Shown: positions 1 to 4,592 of the stretch, one piece after another
How the letters are laid out: every line of letters begins with the position of its first letter
How positions within the stretch are numbered: position 1 is the stretch's first letter
Assembly (NCBI GenBank): GCA_910588925.1
Contig: CAJURV010000077.1
Location: 1-8,602, forward strand
DNA length: 8,602 nt
Direction: 5' to 3'
Source of the DNA: an uncultured Rikenellaceae bacterium
Lineage (GTDB): Bacteria > Bacteroidota > Bacteroidia > Bacteroidales > Rikenellaceae
Position numbers and translations under genes: made by a program
The notes under the pieces: generated by a model
Seen by the model: only the letters and a program-made list of their open reading frames with translations
Database searches by the model: none
What the model was told of the DNA's origin: nothing

Positions 1-33
1 AAGTGTTAGTTACTGTGGGGCTGCTTCCGTCGC

Positions 34-139
34 TTTTTAGCCACAAAAATCGCCGATCCCGTTCGTGAGCCATCCTCACGTACGGGGAGTACGCTCCGGA
101 GGCGCACGACCGCGATCGACGATTTTTGAGGTCTAAAAA
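34..139. repeat. 106-bp imperfect palindrome (foldback element)
   Basis: Bases 34-75 pair with 98-139. By hand about 36 of 42 positions match, with a few mismatches and two single-base bulges. The outer part is TTTTTAG (34-40) against CTAAAAA (133-139), then AAAAATCG (45-52) against CGATTTTT (120-127), then TCGTG and GCC against GGC and CACGA. The tip holds a perfect 5-bp hairpin, CGTAC (79-83) with GTACG (89-93) around GGGGA. An alternative local hairpin is CGTGAG (64-69) with CTCACG (75-80). The mismatched arms suggest an old foldback repeat, MITE-like or REP-like, or a structured RNA. No open frame explains it. Confidence 0.65.
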
Positions 140-171
140 CCTTCGCTTCGCGCACTTTTTCTCGCCTCGGC

Positions 172-217
172 AATCGAAACTTCGTTTCATTGCGCTCGGC
201 TTACCGAAAAAGTTCGG
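172..217. repeat. Two adjacent small inverted repeats
   Basis: The first is GAAAC-TTC-GTTTC (176-188). It extends to AAT (172-174) with ATT (189-191) across a bulged C. The second is CCGAA-AAAG-TTCGG (204-217). Both are perfect over five base pairs. Neither is followed by a T tract, so they are not called as terminators. They lie just after the 106-bp palindrome and may belong to the same repeat unit. Confidence 0.45.
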
Positions 218-246
218 CGCCCTGCAGTCTGCGATTGTGTGCGAGG

Positions 247-260
247 GCAAGCATGCTTGC
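247..260. repeat. 14-bp perfect palindrome
   Basis: GCAAGCATGCTTGC is its own reverse complement over all 14 bases. It lies in non-coding DNA, 12 bases before the first ATGCGCAT octamer. It could bind a dimeric protein or be the core of a dispersed repeat. There is no direct evidence for either. Confidence 0.5.
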
Positions 261-363
261 GACTTGCGGTTAATGCGCATTTCTTTGGGTGTGGAGTGAT
301 GGCATCTGCTCGCCAGCGGTTTTCCCAACCTCTGTCGGGTTAATTTGTGGCGGTTATCGCGGA

Positions 364-380
364 GCGGCACCCCGTGCCGC
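364..380. repeat. GC-rich hairpin, 7-bp stem
   Basis: GCGGCAC (364-370) and GTGCCGC (374-380) pair perfectly around CCC. No T run follows on either strand, so a terminator role is unlikely. The ATGCGCAT copy at 398-405 comes 17 bases later. Confidence 0.5.
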
Positions 381-410
381 ATTATAGGCTTTGGCTAATG
401 CGCATATCTT

Positions 411-440
411 CGAGACGTTTTATAGCATCTTATCGTCTCG
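411..440. repeat. Inverted repeat CGAGACG / CGTCTCG
   Basis: CGAGACG (411-417) and CGTCTCG (434-440) are perfect inverted copies with 16 bases between them. Inside, ATA (422-424) and TAT (431-433) can add three pairs. It lies directly between an ATGCGCAT copy and the minus-strand terminator-like hairpin. Confidence 0.45.
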
Positions 441-445
441 CCAAC

Positions 446-475
446 AAAAAAATCAACCTTTATCCTTTGGGTTGA
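446..475 (-). terminator. Probable intrinsic terminator, minus strand
   Basis: Read on the minus strand, TCAACC (475-470) pairs with GGTTGA (458-453) around an 11-base loop and is followed at once by seven T (452-446). The stem is short and only half GC, so termination may be weak. It lies about 240 bases past the stop codon of the minus-strand hydrolase and is the first terminator-like structure for that transcript. Confidence 0.45.
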
Positions 476-641
476 AGTATAGTCATTTGCATTAAAATTA
501 TAATAACCGTATCAAGCCTCTAGTCAGGTCTCAATATCGCTTGTTTCCTTGGGATAACCGAATGTCGGAATGTTATGCGCATATCAAAAAATGGGGATAC
601 GTTAATGGGGATGTATTTCCCCTCTCCGTTTCTGGTTGTCG

Positions 642-663
642 ATACATAGGTGGAACTATGTAT
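642..663. repeat. AT-rich hairpin, 8-bp stem
   Basis: ATACATAG (642-649) and CTATGTAT (656-663) form a perfect 8-bp stem around GTGGAA. It lies about 55 bases past the hydrolase stop on the minus strand. It has no T tract, so it could protect the 3' end of that mRNA or be a protein-binding site rather than a terminator. Confidence 0.4.
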
Positions 664-716
664 GAAACGGTTTGTAGTGAGCGTGGGTTCTTCAATAAAA
701 TGGTCTGTCAGAACGG

Positions 717-1517
717 CTACTCGGTGATATCGAGAATTATTTTTGTGACCTTTCCCGTAGCTTCGTGATGGGCTTGGTGTCCTGTGTCGGGGATGATGTG
801 GTGGGTCATGTAGGGCGTTTCGGAGATTATCTTTTCTCGGGCCGCTTCGGGAATGAACAGGTCGTCCGTGCCGAATACTGCGGATTGGGGGATGTGTAGT
901 TCGGCCAGTCTCTTCGACAGATCTTCGCGCTCCATCATACCTCGCAGGGCGGCGAGTATGCCGTTGTTGTCGGTCATCATGGCCTGTTCCGATAGGGCGT
1001 CGATGGTCTCTTCCATGCGGTCGACGTTGCAGGGGGCGAAACTGCGTGACGGGTTTACGGATGTCAACAGCTCTTTTCTCCCTTGCTCTATGACTGCTAT
1101 CTCGCGCAGTCTGTCGACCGCGCGTTCCGGTGTGTCGGCCAGCGGCGAACTATGCAGCAATACGAGAGCCGAGCAGCGCTCCGGATATTTGGCCGCAAAG
1201 GCACAGGCGACATATCCACCCATGGAGTGTCCCACTACGGCGGCTTTGTCGATAGATAGTTTGTCGAGCAACGCGCATGCCGTGTCGGCGAAATAATTCA
1301 TGGTGCAAATGTCCGACGGTACCTCGGAGATGCCGTGCCCAGGCAGATCCAACGCCACCACTGCTACATGCGGTTCGAGCCTCCTTATAAGCCCGTCCCA
1401 CGACTCTATCGACTCCATATACCCGTGTATCAGCATCACTACAGGTTTGTCGTCGCTTATGGCGTCGCTCACATAGTATCGTGTTGCCGTTCCGGCGAGT
1501 ATCGCAAATCGTTCCAT
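717..1517 (-). CDS. Alpha/beta-fold hydrolase
   Basis: A 266-residue single-domain serine hydrolase, presumably cytoplasmic since no signal peptide is visible. The oxyanion region is LIHGYMES (His31-Gly32). The nucleophile elbow is GHSMGG with Ser98. The acid is probably Asp219 in GTDDLFIP, and the catalytic His is His247 in DTGHQAHHE. A variable cap lies around residues 125-200. The order and spacing fit the epoxide hydrolase, esterase and C-C hydrolase superfamily, and the length is normal. The substrate cannot be read from the sequence: esterase, lipase-like or thioesterase activity are all possible. The ATG at 1515-1517 follows an AT-rich leader without a Shine-Dalgarno sequence. The acidic small protein lies 64 bases upstream on the same strand, so the two are probably co-transcribed. 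Confidence 0.9.
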   Translation of the reverse strand: MERFAILAGTATRYYVSDAISDDKPVVMLIHGYMESIESWDGLIRRLEPHVAVVALDLPGHGISEVPSDICTMNYFADTACALLDKLSIDKAAVVGHSMGGYVACAFAAKYPERCSALVLLHSSPLADTPERAVDRLREIAVIEQGRKELLTSVNPSRSFAPCNVDRMEETIDALSEQAMMTDNNGILAALRGMMEREDLSKRLAELHIPQSAVFGTDDLFIPEAAREKIISETPYMTHHIIPDTGHQAHHEATGKVTKIILDITE

Positions 1518-1581
1518 GGTAAAATATAGGGAAATCCGTCTTCGAGGCCTGTAGTTAGCTCCGGTGTCGTAGCATAGGGTG

Positions 1582-1767
1582 TTAGTCTTCTTCTTCGTCG
1601 AAGTAGTCGAGAATAGACTCTTTCTCAGGTCGGTAGATCTCTTCGTCGTCGTCTTCGTCGAAAACTATGCGGTCTTTTCCGCTTTTCCTGTTGGGTTCGA
1701 GCCTTGTCGGCTTTTTCAGCAAATCATCCGAGGAGCCTTTATCCCGGAAATGTTTGTCGCTTTTCAT
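1582..1767 (-). CDS. Small acidic hypothetical protein, 61 residues
   Basis: I do not recognise this family with certainty. The protein is very hydrophilic. Its first half is basic and rich in Lys and Arg (DLLKKPTRLEPNRKSGKDR), and its second half is strongly acidic (FDEDDDEEIY, then DYFDEEED at the C-terminus). There is no membrane segment and no cysteine. Such a polarised, probably disordered chain suggests a binding or adaptor role, but that is inference. In favour of a real gene: a well-spaced promoter-like pair upstream (1848-1879) and the same orientation as the hydrolase 64 bases downstream. Against it: small size, repetitive GAC/GAA codons, and overlapping open frames on the other strand. 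Confidence 0.55.
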   Translation of the reverse strand: MKSDKHFRDKGSSDDLLKKPTRLEPNRKSGKDRIVFDEDDDEEIYRPEKESILDYFDEEED

Positions 1768-1847
1768 TACGGTGTTACTGAATGGCTGTGTCTTTCTGTT
1801 AAGGGTTCTCCGTACGCATGTCGGTTCGGTGGCCCGGGTTTCGACGG

Positions 1848-1879
1848 CAATAATAGCGATTTTTTTTAACTGCGCAAAA
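1848..1879 (-). promoter_or_regulatory. Bacteroidales-type promoter for the small protein and hydrolase
   Basis: On the minus strand, TTTTG (1879-1875) is followed after exactly 19 bases by TATTATTG (1855-1848). This matches the known Bacteroidales pattern of a -33 TTG/TTTG box, about 19-20 bases, and a -7 TAnnTTTG box, with one mismatch in the latter. Transcription would start near 1841, leaving a leader of about 75 bases before the ATG at 1767. The -33 box lies close to the possible promoter of the divergent nitroreductase gene. Confidence 0.45.
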
Positions 1880-1896
1880 CATCTCGTGGTTTTGGT

Positions 1897-1904
1897 TATT
1901 TTTG
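1897..1904 (+). promoter_or_regulatory. Possible -7 box for the nitroreductase gene
   Basis: TATTTTTG is a perfect fit to the Bacteroidales -7 consensus TAnnTTTG. I see no good TTG box 19-21 bases upstream, so the assignment is tentative. Transcription would start near 1911 and leave a leader of about 100 bases before the ATG at 2015. It is back to back with the minus-strand promoter at 1848-1879. Confidence 0.3.
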
Positions 1905-2014
1905 CATTGTGCTATGCGATATGAGTGTCGTATGTAGTCGAGTCGCCGGGAGCTTTTGCCGGTGCGATTACAGATGAATGCCATTGCTGACCGATACACT
2001 GTAAAACTATAATT

Positions 2015-2755
2015 ATGAAGACGATATTCGATCACCGCTCCGTGCGCCGCTATACCGACCGCCACATAGACGATCAGGTCATGGAGCGTATATTGACAGC
2101 CGCTACACGTGCCTCTACCGTAGGCAATATGCAGCTCTATTCACTGGTGGTCACCACCGCCCGCGATCTTCTCGATAAGCTGTCGCCGCTCCATTTCGGT
2201 CAGATCGCGTCTATGGGGGCGCCCGTGGCCGTCACAGTGTGTTGCGATGTCAACCGTTTCTCCCGATGGTGCCGTGCGTCGCAGACCGAACCGTCGTACG
2301 ACAATATGCTGTGGTTCGTAAATGGTGCCATAGATGCCTTGCTTGCCGCCCAGAATATGATATTGGAGGCGGAACACCACGGGCTCGGAGCCTGCGTTCT
2401 CGGAACCACGCTCTATAATGCCACGGAGATATGCGATCTCTTGTCGTTGCCTCAAGGTGTCGTTCCTGTCACTACCGTAGTTCTCGGATACCCTGCCGAT
2501 ACTCCTCCGCTTACCGAGAGACTTCCGCTCGAAGCGGTCGTCCATCGCGATACTTACCGCGATTACGAAGACGATGATGTGAAAAGGCTGTGGGCGGAAA
2601 AGGAGGCTCTCGACTATGTAAAGGAGCTGGTGCGTGAGAACGGCACGCGTAATCTGGCCGAGATATTCACGACAAAAAGATACCCCGCGAAAGACAGCGT
2701 ATTCTTTACGGAGAAATACATGGAGACACTTAAAAGGCAGGGTTTCCTGAAATAA
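2015..2755 (+). CDS. Nitroreductase family protein (FMN-dependent oxidoreductase)
   Basis: A 246-residue flavoprotein of the nitroreductase fold, expected to use NAD(P)H to reduce nitro compounds, quinones or flavins through bound FMN. The N-terminal RSVRRYTD (8-15) is the usual phosphate-binding Arg-Ser-x-Arg motif. TVGNMQLYS (35-43) matches the second FMN loop. The segment from DALLAAQNMILEAEHHGLG into CVLG (107-130) is the conserved central helix and flavin-contact region. VVLGYP (155-160) closes the core. A further 65 or so residues, partly helical and charged (DYEDDDVKRLWAEKEAL), follow the core as in NfsA-like and many Bacteroidetes members. The physiological substrate is unknown. No Shine-Dalgarno sequence is visible; the start is set by the motif position and the AT-rich leader. 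The gene converges on the pyrE pair. Confidence 0.9.
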   Translation: MKTIFDHRSVRRYTDRHIDDQVMERILTAATRASTVGNMQLYSLVVTTARDLLDKLSPLHFGQIASMGAPVAVTVCCDVNRFSRWCRASQTEPSYDNMLWFVNGAIDALLAAQNMILEAEHHGLGACVLGTTLYNATEICDLLSLPQGVVPVTTVVLGYPADTPPLTERLPLEAVVHRDTYRDYEDDDVKRLWAEKEALDYVKELVRENGTRNLAEIFTTKRYPAKDSVFFTEKYMETLKRQGFLK

Positions 2756-2843
2756 ACGGTCCGTCTTGCGGCGATTCGGTTGTGATACGTAGTCATGTCG
2801 GTAGTGTTGGCTTACACGTGCATCACGCCTGCAAAAGGTATAT

Positions 2844-2872
2844 AAAAAGAGCGGCCCGATAGTGGCCCGCTC
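2844..2872 (-). terminator. Intrinsic terminator of the pyrE-SRPBCC transcript
   Basis: On the minus strand, GAGCGG (2872-2867) pairs with CCGCTC (2854-2849), continued by two more G-C pairs across a bulged base, around a seven-base loop. TTTTT (2848-2844) and more A/T bases follow immediately. It begins 24 bases past the SRPBCC stop codon. On the plus strand the hairpin is followed by GAAAACC, so it should not end the convergent nitroreductase transcript well. Confidence 0.75.
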
Positions 2873-2895
2873 GAAAACCGCATGTACGGTAGAGC

Positions 2896-3297
2896 TTAAA
2901 CCGCATTGAACGCGGCGGCGATCTTATCGGCCATTTCGTCGAGCCCTTTCTGTAGCTTGCCTCCGATCATCATTTTCATCATCATGTTTAGCTCGGCACG
3001 TAACGTGAGCAACATGCGCGTGTCGTCGGGGGCCACGCTTTTAAGCTGAATCCAGAAGAAAAATTCGAACGGGATGTCGTCGCCGGTTATTTTGATGAGC
3101 TTGTGCGGTTCCCGTTCCACCATACGTAGCTTTACGGTGAACCCTTTGGCCTTGAAGCTGCATGTCTCCTCGGTGGCGTTCCACTCCTCCACCTTGTCGG
3201 CCACTATAGGGGTGAAGTTGCCGAAGTCGGAGAGTACGGCGTATATGGCTTCGTCCGGCTTGTTTATGCGTACCTGTTTGCTTTTATACTCCGCCAT
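2896..3297 (-). CDS. SRPBCC (START-like) family protein
   Basis: A 133-residue protein made of one SRPBCC/START-like domain, a helix-grip fold with a hydrophobic pocket. Visible parts are a first strand (EYKSKQVRI), the two short helices after it (DEAIYAVLSDFGNF), an antiparallel sheet (TCSFKAKGFTVKLRMVE to MLLTLRAEL), and a long C-terminal helix that starts with the Met-rich NMMMKMMIGGKL. The ligand is unknown. The start at 3297 is decided by GGAGGAG placed six bases upstream and by family length; an in-frame ATG 90 bases upstream lies inside pyrE. The Shine-Dalgarno sequence is made by the last pyrE codons (TGG AGG AGA TAA), and one base separates the pyrE stop from this ATG, so translation is probably coupled. 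That ties the protein to pyrimidine synthesis or its regulation by context only. Confidence 0.85.
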   Translation of the reverse strand: MAEYKSKQVRINKPDEAIYAVLSDFGNFTPIVADKVEEWNATEETCSFKAKGFTVKLRMVEREPHKLIKITGDDIPFEFFFWIQLKSVAPDDTRMLLTLRAELNMMMKMMIGGKLQKGLDEMADKIAAAFNAV

Positions 3298-3298
3298 A

Positions 3299-3934
3299 TT
3301 ATCTCCTCCATGTATCGGGCGAGGTGCGCCACTCTTTGAGGGTGTCCATCTCGTTGTCCGATACGTAACCGCGTTCTGCCGCCACATCTATGAGTGCGGC
3401 GTAGTCGCTGAGCGTGTCTAATTTGCATCCGGCCGCCTCGAAACGTGATGCCGCTTCGGGGAATCCGTAGGTGAATATGGCGACCATGCCGAGTACGGAG
3501 CACCCGGCCTCGCGGAGGGCCTCTACGGCCTTGAGGCTGCTGCCTCCGGTGGATACTAAGTCTTCTATCACCACAACCTTGTCGCCGGGCTTGTAAGCGC
3601 CCTCTATCTGGTTGGCCAGTCCGTGGTCTTTGGCCGCCGAACGAACGTATATGAACGGCTTGCCCATCTGCTCGGCAGCCAGCACCCCGTGGGCTATGGC
3701 TCCCGTAGCCACCCCGGCTATGATGTCGGCCTCGGGGTAAAGTTCGGCTATGATTTTCGCAAAACTTTTGTAAATTTGCTTTCGTACTTCAGGGTACGAG
3801 AGTGTCTTGCGGTTGTCGCAATAGATGGGCGAATGCCATCCCGACGCCCACGTGAAAGGCTTGTCGGGGCTTAGCTTCACCGCCTCTATCTCGAGCAACG
3901 ACGTTGCAATTTCTCTCTTGTAACTTGTGCTCAT
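3299..3934 (-). CDS. pyrE: Orotate phosphoribosyltransferase
   Basis: A 211-residue cytoplasmic enzyme that joins orotate and PRPP to give OMP and pyrophosphate, the fifth step of de novo UMP synthesis. The N-terminal FTWASGWHSPIYCDNR (27-42) is the orotate-contact region. VATGAI (75-80) precedes the catalytic loop YVRSAAKDHG (96-105), in which Lys102 aligns with the loop lysine of characterised enzymes. The PRPP-binding motif VVVIEDLVSTGGSS (120-133) is intact. Serine follows Arg98 where enterobacterial enzymes have lysine; from memory this is normal in Bacteroidetes. The length is typical. The ATG at 3932-3934 was chosen over an upstream start of the same frame because it matches the family N-terminus and the upstream part overlaps the divergent Nudix gene. 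The start codons of the two genes are 18 bases apart. Confidence 0.96.
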   Translation of the reverse strand: MSTSYKREIATSLLEIEAVKLSPDKPFTWASGWHSPIYCDNRKTLSYPEVRKQIYKSFAKIIAELYPEADIIAGVATGAIAHGVLAAEQMGKPFIYVRSAAKDHGLANQIEGAYKPGDKVVVIEDLVSTGGSSLKAVEALREAGCSVLGMVAIFTYGFPEAASRFEAAGCKLDTLSDYAALIDVAAERGYVSDNEMDTLKEWRTSPDTWRR

Positions 3935-3936
3935 AT

Positions 3937-3944
3937 CAAAAATA
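3937..3944 (-). promoter_or_regulatory. Possible -7 box just upstream of pyrE
   Basis: Read on the minus strand this is TATTTTTG, a full match to TAnnTTTG. It ends two bases before the pyrE ATG, so use of this box would give a leaderless or nearly leaderless mRNA. No matching TTG box is visible at the right distance, and the word is simple enough to occur by chance. The real pyrE promoter may lie inside the Nudix gene. Confidence 0.2.
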
Positions 3945-3952
3945 TTAACAGG

Positions 3953-4582
3953 ATGTACACCGTTTATTACTCCGAAAAGAGGATAGTTTTCGATGTTTCG
4001 GAAGACAAATATAATAATTGTAATCCGATTTTTCATCTTTCGCGCACCGATATATTTTCTTCGCGCACCGCTCTGTTCGATCTGCTGGCCGAGCACGACA
4101 CGCTCGTGTACGTCTGCGACGACATAGAGAGGGCCTTTGCGTCGTTCTGCGATCTTTTCAACAGGGTGACTGCCGCCGGCGGAGTGGTTACGGATGCAGG
4201 TGGTCGCACGCTGATGATATTCCGCAACGGCCGGTGGGATATTCCCAAAGGTAAACGCGAGCCGGGCGAGTCCATAGAGGAGTGTGCCGTAAGAGAGGTT
4301 GGCGAGGAGTGCGGTATAGACGGTCACCGTTGCGGCGACCTGATAACCGTGACATGGCACCTTTACTTGCTCGGAGGCGAGATGATACTCAAAGACACAT
4401 ACTGGTTCGAGATGAGCTACGACGGTCCTGCCGCGCTCACACCGCAACGCGAGGAGGGCATCAGTGACATCAAATGGTGTACTCCGGCCGAGACGGTCGC
4501 TAATGTGGAGGCCTCGTACTACACCATAAAGGATCTTTTTGCGGCGAAAAGCCTCGCTACAGGCGGGAATATAAGAAAATAA
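3953..4582 (+). CDS. Nudix hydrolase, divergent from pyrE
   Basis: A 209-residue protein. Its first 75 or so residues form a separate N-terminal part that I cannot assign, starting MYTVYYSEKR. Then comes a Nudix domain whose box, from Gly100 to Ile122, fits GX5EX7REUXEEXGU at every fixed position, with the metal-binding REVGEE core at 114-119. It is preceded by RWDIPKGK, a common lead-in. Nudix enzymes cut a nucleoside diphosphate linked to another group; the substrate here cannot be deduced. The position next to pyrE suggests a nucleotide or PRPP-related substrate, by inference only. No Shine-Dalgarno sequence is seen. Its stop codon lies ten bases before the dpp5 start, so the two are very probably one operon. 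Confidence 0.9.
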   Translation: MYTVYYSEKRIVFDVSEDKYNNCNPIFHLSRTDIFSSRTALFDLLAEHDTLVYVCDDIERAFASFCDLFNRVTAAGGVVTDAGGRTLMIFRNGRWDIPKGKREPGESIEECAVREVGEECGIDGHRCGDLITVTWHLYLLGGEMILKDTYWFEMSYDGPAALTPQREEGISDIKWCTPAETVANVEASYYTIKDLFAAKSLATGGNIRK

Positions 4583-4592
4583 AACCTATAAT

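Larger units (their letters stand above)
1..716. other. Gene-free left flank, rich in hairpins
   Basis: I see no convincing gene here. The flank is a series of inverted repeats, listed separately: a long palindrome (34-139), small hairpins at 172-191, 204-217, 247-260, 364-380 and 411-440, a minus-strand terminator-like hairpin (446-475) and another hairpin at 642-663. From about 441 the sequence becomes clearly richer in A and T than the part before it. The octamer ATGCGCAT occurs three times (273-280, 398-405, 575-582). A TTG-started open frame at 541-768 runs into the hydrolase gene and has no recognisable features. Confidence 0.6.

Noticed and set aside
541..768. A 75-residue plus-strand frame starting with TTG
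   Set aside because: It overlaps the 3' end of the hydrolase gene, has no ribosome binding site and no recognisable features, and crosses the hairpin at 642-663.
853..1296. Plus-strand frame of 147 residues opposite the hydrolase
   Set aside because: The minus-strand gene has a complete catalytic triad; this frame is Ser- and Arg-rich without motifs, a typical shadow.
2896..3387. A longer SRPBCC protein starting at 3387
   Set aside because: The extra 30 residues lie within pyrE in another frame, while the start at 3297 has a strong Shine-Dalgarno sequence and the family length.
3299..4447. A 382-residue version of PyrE with a long N-terminal extension
   Set aside because: The first 171 residues are antisense to the Nudix gene and do not belong to the family; the ATG at 3934 gives the normal length.
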